A stretch of DNA of 64,000 nucleotides from Saccharibacillus qingshengii (GTDB lineage Bacteria; Bacillota; Bacilli; Paenibacillales; Paenibacillaceae). The position numbers and the translations under genes were made by a program. Position 1 is the first letter of the stretch. Every line of letters begins with the position of its first letter. Below the pieces are notes generated by a model. That model saw only the letters and a program-made list of their open reading frames with translations. It did no database searches and had not been told where the DNA came from. Location of the stretch: NCBI RefSeq assembly GCF_013185195.1, contig NZ_JAAZWC010000023.1, positions 1 to 64,000 on the forward strand. The letters run 5' to 3'. Below are positions 33,889 through 44,717 of the stretch, piece by piece.

Positions 33889-34659
33889 TTATACGCCTGC
33901 GTTCAGTACCGCCCAAGCCTGTTCGAGCTTAAGGTTGTAGGCCGGATCGTCGGCGGAATTCATGAACCGCACGCGTCCGCTTCCGCCTCCCGCAAGGCCG
34001 CGTTCTTCCAGAATGCGCGCGACTCTTCGCACCGTGCCGGCACTGCCGTCGATCACCCGGATATGCGGCGGCAGAAGGCTCTCCAGCAGCTTGGTATAGT
34101 ACGGATAGTGCGTGCAGCCCAGTACGATCGTCCCGTAACGGCTCAGATCGAAAGAAGCGAATTGGCGGTTGAAGTAATCTCCCAGTTCGGCCGGATCAAA
34201 ATTCAATCGTTCGCAGTAACCGACCAGCTCAGGCATGGGCAGCGAATCGACGATCCCCTGATCGTCCACGCGCGTCACCAAATCCCTGTATTTGGCCTGA
34301 CTGAGCGTCAGCTCCGTCGCCAGCACCAGCACGCGCTGCCCGCTGGCCCCGTTCATCTCGACTGCCGGTTTGACCGCCGGTTCCATGCCGATCACGGGCA
34401 CCGCGTAGGTCCGCCGCAGTTCGGTCGCCGCCGCGCTGGTCGCCGTATTGCACGCGATCACCAGCGCTTTGATACGCTCGCCCAGAATGCGCTCCGCCGA
34501 CTCGCAGACATATTCCGTCACCTGCTCTTTCGTCTTGGGCCCGTAAGGCACATGCAGCGTATCCGCGAAAAATATAAAGTCCTCATTCGGAAGGCGGCGG
34601 ACCGCTTCGTGCATCACGGTCAGCCCTCCGATTCCCGAGTCAAAAAAAGCGATGCTCAT
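33889..34659 (-). CDS. murI: glutamate racemase
   Basis: A 256-residue enzyme that converts L- to D-glutamate for peptidoglycan. It has both catalytic cysteines: one in IACNTATSAA (about residue 72) and one in VLGCTHYPYY (about 184). The N-terminal FFDSGIGGLTV motif and PVIGMEPA are typical. Length is normal (about 265). It is probably monocistronic, with its own terminator. The alternative Bacillus name is racE. Confidence 0.95.
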   Translation of the reverse strand: MSIAFFDSGIGGLTVMHEAVRRLPNEDFIFFADTLHVPYGPKTKEQVTEYVCESAERILGERIKALVIACNTATSAAATELRRTYAVPVIGMEPAVKPAVEMNGASGQRVLVLATELTLSQAKYRDLVTRVDDQGIVDSLPMPELVGYCERLNFDPAELGDYFNRQFASFDLSRYGTIVLGCTHYPYYTKLLESLLPPHIRVIDGSAGTVRRVARILEERGLAGGGSGRVRFMNSADDPAYNLKLEQAWAVLNAGV

Positions 34660-34797
34660 CCTGCTTCCCCTGCCGTTTCTTTTTCGTTGGTGTAATTTCT
34701 TGATTTACGTCGTGTATGCAACCTGTGCGTCCATGTCCCGGGTCTCGTCAGCCTCTTATTATAGCCTTCTCCGGAGGGAAACGCCATGAAAAGCCGG

Positions 34798-35691
34798 TTA
34801 AATGCCGCTCAGCCGCTTTTCCCCGATCGTCTGCAGCATCGCGTTCGCAAAAGCCTTCAGCCGGGATTCGGGCACCGCCGGTCGGCTCTGCGCTTCGCCT
34901 GCATACAAAGCGAGCGCGGGGCGCACAACATCGCTCCATTCCGGCAGCGACTTCGCGGCCCATTCTCCGCCTTCCTTTTTCGACGCGACGGCTCCTTCTT
35001 CCAGAAACATCAGCACCCGGCACAGATTGAGCGTAAGATAGACCGGATTGTCGGCAATCTCCGCTTCGGCGTTCGACACGTCGCTCCAAACGGACTCCAC
35101 ATAATCCGCCTCCGGCACAGCGGGATACAGGTCGCGCAGAGGCCGCCCGTACAGCAAGGTGCCGCGCTCGTAGGCGACGGTGACCTGGGCAGCCAGATCG
35201 GCGTCTTCATAATCCGCACACAAATACTCCGGGTCCGAAGCATAACGATGACGGTGCGCGCCGGAATAATGATAGACGCAGGGAGCAGGATGCACGAAAT
35301 GGCGCAGCACCGATTCTTCCACGACACTGAACTCGAGATCCCGGCCTTCGGGGAAGCCGTTATGCACGTCAAGGATGCTGCGGGTCAGTTGGTACAGCCG
35401 ATCCCGCTCCGGCCGCTCGCGCACGACGACAAGCAGATCGATATCGCTGCGCGCCGGATTAAATCCGCCGATCGCCAGCGAACCGTGCAGATAGATGCCG
35501 ATTACATGGCCTCCTAGCGCTTCAATTATGCTTGAAGCCGCCCGATCCGCCGCTTGGCGCGCTTCGTGCAGATCGGGCGTTTCCGTCTGCTCCGATTCGG
35601 TCGACCGGTCTTGCGGCGAATGTCCGGGAAGAATCGGAGAATGGGTTGGGTTCGTTGAATGGGTTGGATTCGTTGGTTCTGAGGGGTTCAT
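34798..35691 (-). CDS. AadA-like nucleotidyltransferase with Pro/Thr repeat front
   Basis: A 297-residue protein. After a short low-complexity front (NPTHSTNPTHSP), residues 60-90 read GIYLHGSLAIGGFNPARSD and IDLLVVV, the polymerase-beta-like nucleotidyltransferase motif GS...D-x-D. The C-terminal helical domain resembles that of AadA/ANT(9) aminoglycoside adenylyltransferases (VYLTLNLCRVLMFLEEGAVA). Such enzymes adenylate streptomycin or spectinomycin, but many chromosomal relatives have no known substrate, so resistance should not be assumed. The start at 35691 is chosen because AAAAGGAGAGG precedes it; a longer upstream frame is not supported. Confidence 0.8.
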   Translation of the reverse strand: MNPSEPTNPTHSTNPTHSPILPGHSPQDRSTESEQTETPDLHEARQAADRAASSIIEALGGHVIGIYLHGSLAIGGFNPARSDIDLLVVVRERPERDRLYQLTRSILDVHNGFPEGRDLEFSVVEESVLRHFVHPAPCVYHYSGAHRHRYASDPEYLCADYEDADLAAQVTVAYERGTLLYGRPLRDLYPAVPEADYVESVWSDVSNAEAEIADNPVYLTLNLCRVLMFLEEGAVASKKEGGEWAAKSLPEWSDVVRPALALYAGEAQSRPAVPESRLKAFANAMLQTIGEKRLSGI

Positions 35692-35915
35692 AGAAGCCTC
35701 TCCTTTTGCAAAAGTAGATTTATACGACGGCCGCACTTCTGCGTGCAGGCTAACGTCATGACGATTCGTCAGCATTCGATTCAATCCCGATTCGGCAGCT
35801 TGGCTCGGCTGAATACTTCCGCCGCATACGGCCAGGCCTGTCTGGATAGCCGATTCCGCCCGGTTCCGGCGGATTACGGTCCCCGCCTGGGTACGGGCAC
35901 GTTCGCTCTCACCGC

Positions 35916-36902
35916 TCAGCGCTCTGCGGCCGCGTGCAGGGCTCCGATTGCGCCGCTGTACAACCCGCTGCCGGGAATCACGGCCTCGGAGCCAAGCATC
36001 TCTGTAAACCGCGTGGTCAGCTCGCGCAGCAGTTCGTTGTTCTCGTACGTCGAGCCGACGTACACGACCCGGCGCGCTCCGTGCAGCTTGGCGTATTGAA
36101 CGCCGACTGTCGTGACGATCTCCGCCACCATGCCGACCACCGCCGCCGCATAATCCTGCGGCCGTGCGCCGCCTTCGGGCGGCAGAGGCCGCGCAAAGTT
36201 CGCGGCCGTCAGGTCGCCGGCAATCGGCGGCGTCGCCGGGGCATAGATCTGCCCCACCGTCAGATCGACCGCCTCCCGGTCGCCCAGCGGCGCCAGCCGC
36301 GCGATTTCCGCGTAATCGCGCACCCCGCACAGCAATTCGGTCAGACCGACGATCGTGCCTCCGCCCAGACCGATCCCGCCGAGCCTCGGCCGCTCGGCCC
36401 CGTCGATCAGGTGCAGCGACGTCCCGGTTCCGACGTTGACGAGCACAAATCGCTCCGCCGATACATTTGCCTCGCCGCGGCGATCGCTCCCGCTGCGCAG
36501 AATCCGTACGGCACCTTCGGCCGTCGCTTCGAATTCCGGCACGGACACAAAGTCCGTGCGATCCGGCAGCAGAGCGCGAAGCCGCTCCGCCTGCCCGCCG
36601 GTGAACCCGAGGCGCGTATCGGGCGGAAGGTGCCGCTTGATCCAGTCGGCGGCATCTTCTAGCCGCGAAGTCGGGAATTTCAACAGTTCCGGCAGCGGCG
36701 CGTAAGCCTCTTCCGGATGCCGCTTCTGCCAGGCTCGGTCCGTCTCCGGCAGTGAACCTTCCGAATACGGCCGGACTTCTTTGTCTTTTTGCCCCTCCTG
36801 CTCTTCACTGCTGCTCAGCCGTTCTCCGCTCCCCGAACCGTTCTGCGAGTAAGCGATCTTGATCAGCGTTCCGCCTGCGTCGATACCCGCGTATGCCGTC
36901 AT
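35916..36902 (-). CDS. coaW: type II pantothenate kinase
   Basis: A 328-residue enzyme with the acetate/sugar kinase/Hsp70 ATPase fold. GIDAGGTLIKIAY is the phosphate-1 loop near the start. FVLVNVGTGTSLHLI and GGIGLGGGTIVGL are the later nucleotide-binding parts, and YVGSTYENNELL is close to the end. It phosphorylates pantothenate in the first step of CoA synthesis and, in staphylococcal relatives, is not inhibited by CoA. GGGAGGAC precedes the ATG at 36902. A charged insert of about 35 residues (GERLSSSEEQEGQKDKEVRP) after the first loop is unusual. Confidence 0.88.
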   Translation of the reverse strand: MTAYAGIDAGGTLIKIAYSQNGSGSGERLSSSEEQEGQKDKEVRPYSEGSLPETDRAWQKRHPEEAYAPLPELLKFPTSRLEDAADWIKRHLPPDTRLGFTGGQAERLRALLPDRTDFVSVPEFEATAEGAVRILRSGSDRRGEANVSAERFVLVNVGTGTSLHLIDGAERPRLGGIGLGGGTIVGLTELLCGVRDYAEIARLAPLGDREAVDLTVGQIYAPATPPIAGDLTAANFARPLPPEGGARPQDYAAAVVGMVAEIVTTVGVQYAKLHGARRVVYVGSTYENNELLRELTTRFTEMLGSEAVIPGSGLYSGAIGALHAAAER

Positions 36903-37081
36903 GTCGGTCGTCCTCCCGTTTGCGCCGCGGCGGCCGGTCACCCGGCTTACCGGAACCTGCGGACCGCGCCGTTTCTTCATTCATCATAAACGCCCCGCCG
37001 CCGCACGCCAACTTTTTGAATAATCCTCGATTTACCTCTTGATCTTTCGCGTCCGATCCTTTAGAGTAAGACGAGTTGACA

Positions 37082-37144
37082 TTGTATAACCTCAATAAGA
37101 TGGTTTGAGGGTATCTACCGGGAACCTATCTCCCGACTACAAAG
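37082..37144 (+). promoter_or_regulatory. purine riboswitch aptamer, guanine class
   Basis: P1 TTGTA/TACAA, P2 CTCAA/TTGAG with loop TAAGATGG, J2/3 with TATCTACC, and P3 GGGA/TCCC with loop ACCTATC match the purine aptamer, including the GG/CC loop-loop contact. The specificity base in J3/1 is C (GAC-TACAA), which marks guanine or hypoxanthine rather than adenine. It lies about 100 bases before an MFS exporter. Confidence 0.88.
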
Positions 37145-37179
37145 TCGCGCCCAAGGCGCCTTTGCAGTCGGGAGTTTTT
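37130..37179 (+). terminator. riboswitch-controlled terminator
   Basis: CTCCCGACT.CAAAG (37130-37144) pairs with CTTTG.AGTCGGGAG (37160-37174), with an inner GCGCC/GGCGC-like part, followed by TTTTTG. The 5' arm reuses the 3' strands of P3 and P1, so it cannot form while the aptamer is folded. Ligand binding should therefore permit transcription. Confidence 0.85.
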
Positions 37180-37246
37180 GCGTTCTCGCAGCTTTCCGCA
37201 CTCCTTTCGCGCCGCACTTTTCAGGAAAAAGGAGACCCGAGTTTAC

Positions 37247-38458
37247 ATGAATCTGAAAGTTCTCGTTCTGACAATCGCCGCGTTTACCGTAGGACTTGTC
37301 GAACTTATCATTGGCGGCGTGCTGCCGCTGATCGCCGGCGATCTCGGCGTATCCGTCAGTACTGCAGGCCAGCTCATTACGGCTTACGCACTCGTCTACG
37401 CCATATCCGGTCCGACCCTGCTCGCGTTCACGGCCCGTTTCGAACGCCGCAAGCTGTACCTCTACTCTTTGGTCATCTTCATTCTCGGCAGCCTGCTCGC
37501 GTTCTGGAGTCCAAACTTCGGCGTTCTGCTGATCTCCCGTTTCGTAACGGCGGCAAGCGGCTCGCTGATTACGACTCTGTCGCTGACCCTAGCCGTCAAA
37601 GTCGTGCCGGAAAATTACCGCGCACGCGTCATCGGCATTATCTCGATGGGCATCAGCTCGTCGATCGTACTGGGTGTTCCGCTCGGCGTTCTCGCCGCCG
37701 ACAAATTCGGCTGGCGCATCCTGTTCCTGTTCATCGCGATCTTCGCGCTGCTGGCCATGTTCGTCGTGTACAAGTTCATGGAGCCGGTCGCTCCGCAGCA
37801 GGCTATCCCGCTGAGAACGCAGCTGGCTTCGCTTAAGAACTTCCGCGTCGTCGGTGCCCATCTGGTGACGGCGCTTATGCTGGCCGGCCACTACACGCTG
37901 TACGCCTACTTCACGCCGTTCCTTACGAACGTTATGAATCTCGGCGCTTCGTGGATCAGCATCGTGTACTTCTTCTTCGGCCTTGCGGCTGTCGCGGGCG
38001 GCATGATCGGCGGTTTGATGTCCGACAGCCTGGGCGCCAAAAGAAGCATTATGATCGTCGTCGGCGCGTTTGCGCTCACCATGTTCCTGCTGCCGTTCTC
38101 GGCTTCGTTCGTACCGCTCTTCGCGATCCTCGTCTTCGTGTGGGGCGCGCTGAGCTGGGCACTCTCGCCGGCGCAGCAGAGCTATCTGATCGACGCCGCT
38201 CCGGAAACGTCGGAAATCCAGCAGAGCTTCAACTTCTCCGCTCTGCAGGTCGGCATTGCCGCCGGATCGGCGATCGGCGGCGTCGTGATCGACAATACGC
38301 CGGCCGTTACGTTTAACGCCTGGATTGGCGGAGGGATTGTTCTATTGGCCTTCGCCGTTGCGATCTATACGCTTTACCGCAAGCCTTCGACCCGCCGTCC
38401 GGAAAAAGACAGCCGTGAAGTCGGATCGAAGCTGGAACCGACTTTCGGCGGAGATTGA
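37247..38458 (+). CDS. MFS transporter, PbuE/AraJ-like, probable purine exporter
   Basis: A 403-residue protein with 12 hydrophobic segments. It has the DHA1-type features near the start (IGGVLPLIAGDLGVSVSTAG, RFERRKLYL between helices 2 and 3) and GVPLGVLAADKFGWR in the fifth helix. The family includes PbuE of Bacillus, which exports purine bases. The purine riboswitch directly upstream supports a purine-export role; substrate assignment is inference. AAAAAGGAGACC precedes the ATG at 37247. A strong terminator follows, so it is a single-gene unit. Confidence 0.88.
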   Translation: MNLKVLVLTIAAFTVGLVELIIGGVLPLIAGDLGVSVSTAGQLITAYALVYAISGPTLLAFTARFERRKLYLYSLVIFILGSLLAFWSPNFGVLLISRFVTAASGSLITTLSLTLAVKVVPENYRARVIGIISMGISSSIVLGVPLGVLAADKFGWRILFLFIAIFALLAMFVVYKFMEPVAPQQAIPLRTQLASLKNFRVVGAHLVTALMLAGHYTLYAYFTPFLTNVMNLGASWISIVYFFFGLAAVAGGMIGGLMSDSLGAKRSIMIVVGAFALTMFLLPFSASFVPLFAILVFVWGALSWALSPAQQSYLIDAAPETSEIQQSFNFSALQVGIAAGSAIGGVVIDNTPAVTFNAWIGGGIVLLAFAVAIYTLYRKPSTRRPEKDSREVGSKLEPTFGGD

Positions 38459-38507
38459 TTGAACGTTTACCTGAAATCGGGCTTTCAATATTGAAATAGC
38501 AAAGCTA

Positions 38508-38560
38508 AAATAAGAACCCTCTTTATGCAGTTAGGCTGCTTAAAGGGGGTTCTTATTTGT
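38508..38560 (+). terminator. terminator of the MFS gene
   Basis: Long arms AATAAGAACCC and GGGTTCTTATT with an inner CTTTA/TAAAG pairing, ending in a T-rich tail. Confidence 0.85.
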
Positions 38561-38665
38561 ACAGCAGCTTATAACATGTGCCGTCGAGCATACGAGATAT
38601 GCAAAAACGTTTTTTATTTGGGGAGCGTTTAATGTATACAGCTTTGATTAAAGGAGTGATTTCGC

Positions 38666-39067
38666 ATACGTAGAAAAGCCGTTTTTTCGTCCTTTTTACT
38701 TGTAGTTATACTCTTACTCTCCGGCTGCGGCGGCAAAAGCGGCCAGGAGTTATTAGTCGGCGTCCAAGACAGCAAAGACAGCCTAAGTTTTGCCGAAGAT
38801 CAAGCGGTCCAAGATCCGGAAGCGATCGAAGAATTCAAAAGCATTGTTGCCGAAGATCTTGAGAAAGCCGCAAATTCGCCGAAAGGCGATCCTCACTATG
38901 TCATCATGGTAAACAACTGGGATGACTCGACAATGGAAATAAAGATGGATTTATGGCTGCAGCAGGACGGTACGATCATTTTCAATCGCGGATCTCGAGA
39001 GTATGGATACTATGTACTCGACAAGGAAAAAAGCAGCCGAGTCAAAGAATTGACAAGCATCCAATAG
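38666..39067 (+). CDS. lipoprotein with an apparent AUA start
   Basis: From 38666 the frame reads (M)RRKAVFSSFLLVVILLLSGC, a textbook lipoprotein signal with lipobox LSGC, and continues to 133 residues (for example YVIMVNNWDDSTMEIKMDL) before TAG. The first codon at the right distance from AAAGGAG is ATA. A TGA lies only three codons upstream, and no ATG, GTG or TTG occurs before the lipobox. It therefore either uses an AUA start, as a few bacterial genes do, or has lost its start by a G-to-A change. The mature protein is small, acidic and of unknown function. A terminator follows. Confidence 0.65.
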   Translation: MRRKAVFSSFLLVVILLLSGCGGKSGQELLVGVQDSKDSLSFAEDQAVQDPEAIEEFKSIVAEDLEKAANSPKGDPHYVIMVNNWDDSTMEIKMDLWLQQDGTIIFNRGSREYGYYVLDKEKSSRVKELTSIQ

Positions 39068-39087
39068 GCACCCTGCACATCCAAACA

Positions 39088-39124
39088 CAAAAAAAGAGAC
39101 ACCGCGTCCGGCGTCTCTTTTTTG
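39088..39124. terminator. bidirectional terminator between the lipoprotein and eno
   Basis: AAAAAGAGAC.CC and GG.GTCTCTTTTTT arms give T-tracts on both strands. Confidence 0.85.
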
Positions 39125-39215
39125 TGCTTCCCGCGCAGCTCCGGCGTCCCGGAGTATTGGCGAAAAGCGATTGGTTAGATCTTAGCTGAAATCCGCTTGA
39201 ACTCCTGACGGAATC

Positions 39216-40547
<1,332 letters not shown>

Positions 40548-40641
40548 TTAGGAGCGGCCGCCGTCCGCAAGAACGGCAGCTGACACTCCATGTTAACACT
40601 TCAATATGCCGCTTCACCGTTAACTATGCCACACTTCAAAC

Positions 40642-42192
40642 TTAATGAGAAGTTTTGCGTGCGGAAATCACGGATTGTCCGGTCATTTCGGACGGTTGAG
40701 CGACCTGCATCAAGTCGAGGATCGTCGGCGCGATATCGGCCAGGATGCCGCCTTCGCGCAGCGTCACTTCTTCGCTGGTTACGATGAACGGAACCGGGTT
40801 GGTCGTGTGCGCCGTCTGCGGGCGTCCGAACTCGTCGATTTCGGTCTCGGCATTGCCGTGGTCGGCCGTGATCAGCGCGACTCCGCCTTTGGCGAGGATC
40901 GCGTCCACGACGCGGCCTACGCACTCGTCGGTCGTTTCGACCGCTTTGATCGTCGGTTCCATCATGCCGGAGTGTCCGACCATGTCTGGATTGGCGAAGT
41001 TCAGGATAATGCAGTCCTGTCTCTCCGCTTCAATCTCGGCGATGCAGGCATCGGCGACTTCGCGTGCGCTCATCTCCGGCTGAAGGTCGTAAGTGGCAAC
41101 CTTCGGCGAGTTGATCAGGATGCGGGTTTCGCCTTCCAGTTCCACGTCGCGTCCGCCGCTGAAGAAGAACGTCACGTGTGGGTATTTCTCGGTCTCGGCA
41201 ATACGCAGCTGCGATTTGCCGTTCTGTACGAGAACTTCGCCCAGTGTGTTGTTCAGGTTCTTCGGCGAATAGGCTACGCTGCCCTGCACGTTCACGCTGT
41301 ACGTCGTGAACGAGACGAAGCTCAGCGTTTCAGGCTGTGCGTCTCCGCGGTCGAAACCGGCGAAGCCCGGAGCCGTCAGCGCTTCGGAGAGCTGGATCGC
41401 GCGGTCGGGACGGAAGTTGATGAAGATGAGCGAGTCGCCCGTTTGAATCTTCGCGGTTGGCTGTCCGTTTTTGGCAATCACGGTTGGCAGAACGAATTCG
41501 TCCATCACGTTTTTGGCGTAGGAATTCTCCACCGCTTCCAACGCGCTGTCGGCTGTTTCGCCTGTTCCGTAGACCAGAGCGCGGTAAGCCAGTTCGACGC
41601 GTTCCCATCTCTTGTCGCGGTCCATCGCGTAGTAGCGGCCTTGCACGGTCGCGATTTCGCCTACGCCGATTTCGGCGATCTTGTTAACGAGCTGTTCCAT
41701 GTACTTTTTGCCGCTGTCCGGAGCCACGTCGCGTCCGTCCATGAAAGCATGGATGTATACGTTGTGGAAGTCCAGTTTTTTGCACAGTTCGAGCGTAGCA
41801 TACAGGTGCTCGATATGGCTGTGCACGCCGCCGTCCGACAGCAGACCCAGCACGTGCAGCGCTTTGCCGTTATCTTTGGCAGATTGAACGGCACCGACCA
41901 GCGTCGCGTTTTCGAAGAAATCGCCTTCGCGGATCGATTTGGAAATCCGGGTCAGATCCTGATACACGATACGGCCCGCGCCGATGTTCAGATGGCCCAC
42001 TTCGGAGTTGCCCATCTGACCTTCCGGCAGACCTACGGCTTCGCCGCATGCCGTCAGGGTCGTGTGCGGATACTTGTTCCAGAAACGCTCGTAGTTCGGC
42101 TTTTTGGCCTGTGCGACCGCATTGCCTTCTACGCCTTCGCGCAGTCCGAAACCGTCCATAATGATCAGAGCTACAGGTTTTGGAGCTGTCAT
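40642..42192 (-). CDS. gpmI: cofactor-independent phosphoglycerate mutase
   Basis: A 516-residue Mn-dependent enzyme interconverting 3- and 2-phosphoglycerate. It has the alkaline-phosphatase-like core: DGFGLRE, the catalytic serine in [28 protein letters not shown], and metal ligands in HSGMMEP and ITADHGNAE. The start codon overlaps the tpiA stop by one base (TAATG), a sign of tight coupling. Confidence 0.98.
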   Translation of the reverse strand: MTAPKPVALIIMDGFGLREGVEGNAVAQAKKPNYERFWNKYPHTTLTACGEAVGLPEGQMGNSEVGHLNIGAGRIVYQDLTRISKSIREGDFFENATLVGAVQSAKDNGKALHVLGLLSDGGVHSHIEHLYATLELCKKLDFHNVYIHAFMDGRDVAPDSGKKYMEQLVNKIAEIGVGEIATVQGRYYAMDRDKRWERVELAYRALVYGTGETADSALEAVENSYAKNVMDEFVLPTVIAKNGQPTAKIQTGDSLIFINFRPDRAIQLSEALTAPGFAGFDRGDAQPETLSFVSFTTYSVNVQGSVAYSPKNLNNTLGEVLVQNGKSQLRIAETEKYPHVTFFFSGGRDVELEGETRILINSPKVATYDLQPEMSAREVADACIAEIEAERQDCIILNFANPDMVGHSGMMEPTIKAVETTDECVGRVVDAILAKGGVALITADHGNAETEIDEFGRPQTAHTTNPVPFIVTSEEVTLREGGILADIAPTILDLMQVAQPSEMTGQSVISARKTSH

Positions 42193-42944
42193 TACTTCGC
42201 CCCCTCAACCAGGGCCGTGAAGGAGTCGGGCTGCAGGCTTGCGCCGCCGACGAGTGCTCCGTCGATATCGCTTTGGCCCAGGTATTCCGTTACGTTCTCA
42301 GGTTTCACGCTACCGCCGTATTGGATACGGATAACGTCGGCTGTCGCTTGGTCGTACAGATCGGCCAGCACAGTACGGATGTAAGCCGTCACTTCGTTGG
42401 CATCCGCGGATGTCGACGATTTGCCTGTTCCGATCGCCCAGATTGGCTCATAAGCCACGACAACTTCTGCCGCTTGTTCTTTGGACAGGCCTTGGAACGC
42501 GCCTACCGTTTGAACTTTGCAGACTTCTTTCGTTTGGTCGGCTTCGCGCTCTTCAAGCTTTTCGCCTACGCATACGATCGGAGTCAGGTCGTTGCGGAAA
42601 GCCGCTACGACTTTTTTATTCACGATCTCGTCGGTTTCGCCGAAGTACTGGCGGCGCTCCGAGTGACCGATGATGACATAGTCCACACCGAGTTCTTTCA
42701 GCATAACGCCGCTGATTTCGCCCGTGAATGCGCCGTTGTCTTCGAAGTGAAGGTTCTGTGCGCCCACTTTGATTCCTGTGCCTTTAACCGCTTCGGTCAG
42801 GGCAGGAAGGTTGGTGAACGGTGCGCAGATGACGGTTTCCACGCCTTCTACGACAGCACTGCCTTTTACCGCTTCGGCAAAGGCCAGCGTTTCGGATACG
42901 GTTTTGAACATTTTCCAGTTGCCGGCAATGATTGGCGTTCTCAC
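42192..42944 (-). CDS. tpiA: triosephosphate isomerase
   Basis: A 250-residue enzyme interconverting dihydroxyacetone phosphate and glyceraldehyde-3-phosphate. It has GNWKMF with the catalytic lysine, GHSERR with the catalytic histidine, [11 protein letters not shown] with the catalytic glutamate, and YGGSVKPEN. The start is a GTG at 42944, preceded by AAAAGGAGTGG. A large inverted-repeat region separates it from pgk. Confidence 0.97.
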   Translation of the reverse strand: MRTPIIAGNWKMFKTVSETLAFAEAVKGSAVVEGVETVICAPFTNLPALTEAVKGTGIKVGAQNLHFEDNGAFTGEISGVMLKELGVDYVIIGHSERRQYFGETDEIVNKKVVAAFRNDLTPIVCVGEKLEEREADQTKEVCKVQTVGAFQGLSKEQAAEVVVAYEPIWAIGTGKSSTSADANEVTAYIRTVLADLYDQATADVIRIQYGGSVKPENVTEYLGQSDIDGALVGGASLQPDSFTALVEGAK

Positions 42945-43324
42945 GAAATAATCCACTCCTTTTAGTGACTTCTTTGAAAACCGGTGTCGGCGAAAAACGT
43001 GCTCAGATGACGCTGCGAGTTGTAGAGGCCTACGATCGCGTGTTGAAATTCGATTTCTCTTATTGAAGCATAACAGAGGTGGAAATCGAATTTCAAAGGC
43101 GAACCCTTCGTTTCTCCGGCTCTCTACAACTCTTCGCTGCATATTCGGCGCCTGGCCGACTTGAACCGCTCTTCAAAATCGCTTTAAAACTCGCTCCGCA
43201 GGATAGGGCGGAAGGATCGACTAGTACGATCCTTCTCGACCTCTGCTTCGGAGATTAGTTATATCGTGCTATGGACCGGGTCGTTTCCGGGCATTCAAGA
43301 ATGGACGGGAACGAAACGGGAATC
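42945..43324. repeat. nested inverted repeats between tpiA and pgk
   Basis: An inner perfect inverted repeat has 15-base arms, TTGAAATTCGATTTC at 43043-43057 and its complement at 43082-43096. An outer pair, AGTTGTAGAG at 43018-43027 and its complement at 43122-43131, encloses it. The block has no gene. TCAAAGGCGAAC from its inner right side also occurs at base 1 of the window, so it may be a dispersed element. Confidence 0.7.
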
Positions 43325-44509
43325 TTACTTATCGTTGAGAGCGACAACACCCGGAAGGGCTTTGCCTTCCATGAACTCCAGGGAAGCGCCGCCGCCTGTG
43401 GAGATATGGTCCATCTTCTCGGCCAGACCGAATTTCTCGGTTGCCGCAGCGGAGTCGCCGCCGCCGATGATGGTGTAGCCTTCGGTTGCTGCGCAGGCTT
43501 CGCCTACGGCACGGGTACCGTGGGAGAAAGGCTCGATTTCGAATACGCCCATCGGTCCGTTCCAAACAACCAGTTTGGACTTCGCGATCACGTCCGCGTA
43601 CAGTTCACACGTTTTCGGACCGATGTCGATGCCTTCCCAATCGGAAGGAATGCCTTCTTCGACGTCGATGATTCTCGTGTTGGCCGAAGCGCTGAAATCA
43701 TCGGAGATGACGATGTCGACCGGCAGCATGAAGTTCTTGCCGAGTTTCTTCGCTTTCTCGATGAAGCCCAGAGCGACGTCGAATTTGCTGTCGTCCAGCA
43801 GCGATTGACCGATTTCATAGCCTTGGGCTTTGAAGAAGGTATACGCCAGGCCGCCGCCGATCAGTACGTTGTCGGCGATGTTCAGCAGGTTGTCGATTAC
43901 GTCGATCTTGTCTTTGACTTTCGAACCGCCGACGATTGCCGTGAACGGGCGTTCCGGGTTCAGCAGGGCTTTGCCGAGAACGTCGAGTTCTTTTTCCATC
44001 AGCAGACCGGAAACGGCCGGCAGAAGGTGCGCGATGCCTTCAGTCGAAGCATGTGCGCGGTGAGCGGCGCCGAAGGCGTCGTTTACGAACAGATCGGCGA
44101 GCGAAGCGAACTCTTTGGCAAGTTCCGGATCGTTCTTCTCTTCACCTTTGTGGAAACGCACGTTTTCAAGTACCAACACGTCTCCGTCTTTGAGCTCGGC
44201 GATTTTAGCCTTGACCGTCTCTCCGATCGACTCGTCCGCTTTGGCAACCGGTTTGCCCAGCAGTTCGGACAGGCGTTCCGCGGCGGAAGTCAGTCTCATC
44301 GACTCGACAACTTCGCCTTTTGGACGTCCCATGTGGCTCGCCAGCAGCACTTTCGCGCCTTTTTCGGTCAAATATTCGATCGTCGGAATCGTTGCACGGA
44401 TACGCGTATCATCCGTAATTTTTCCGTCTTCGAGCGGAACGTTAAAATCGACGCGCACAAACACGACTTTGCCGCTTACTTCTACGTCACGTACACTTTT
44501 CTTATTCAT
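43325..44509 (-). CDS. pgk: phosphoglycerate kinase
   Basis: A 394-residue two-domain kinase making ATP from 1,3-bisphosphoglycerate. It shows [14 protein letters not shown] at the start, [18 protein letters not shown] near the domain hinge, and the nucleotide loop [13 protein letters not shown] with [13 protein letters not shown] at the end. A terminator-like hairpin separates it from gap. Confidence 0.98.
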   Translation of the reverse strand: MNKKSVRDVEVSGKVVFVRVDFNVPLEDGKITDDTRIRATIPTIEYLTEKGAKVLLASHMGRPKGEVVESMRLTSAAERLSELLGKPVAKADESIGETVKAKIAELKDGDVLVLENVRFHKGEEKNDPELAKEFASLADLFVNDAFGAAHRAHASTEGIAHLLPAVSGLLMEKELDVLGKALLNPERPFTAIVGGSKVKDKIDVIDNLLNIADNVLIGGGLAYTFFKAQGYEIGQSLLDDSKFDVALGFIEKAKKLGKNFMLPVDIVISDDFSASANTRIIDVEEGIPSDWEGIDIGPKTCELYADVIAKSKLVVWNGPMGVFEIEPFSHGTRAVGEACAATEGYTIIGGGDSAAATEKFGLAEKMDHISTGGGASLEFMEGKALPGVVALNDK

Positions 44510-44585
44510 AAATTAAATCCCCCATGCCCTCAAATTTAGAATTCAGGATTCCAAGGAATACGACTCTCGCAGCGCGGCAACTTAG

Positions 44586-44622
44586 AAAAAGCGGAAACAA
44601 AGAACTTCTGTTTCCGCTTTTT
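44586..44622 (-). terminator. terminator between gap and pgk
   Basis: AAAAAGCGGAAACA and TGTTTCCGCTTTTT arms with a nine-base loop. It should make gap more abundantly transcribed than pgk and downstream genes. Confidence 0.85.
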
Positions 44623-44717
44623 CCGCATGTCGCACATTGACCGGATTCCCATGAACGCGGTCAACGTACCCAAAGATTGCTATTTACTTGCCGTTCTTCG
44701 TGCGAAAATGTCCGGAA

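Noticed and set aside
34798-36330. A 510-codon frame including the AadA-like gene
   Set aside because: The first 213 codons overlap the coaW gene antisense and lack family features. A good ribosome site places the start at 35691.
37082-37144. Adenine riboswitch (pbuE type)
   Set aside because: The J3/1 specificity base is C, not U, so the guanine class fits better despite the exporter context.
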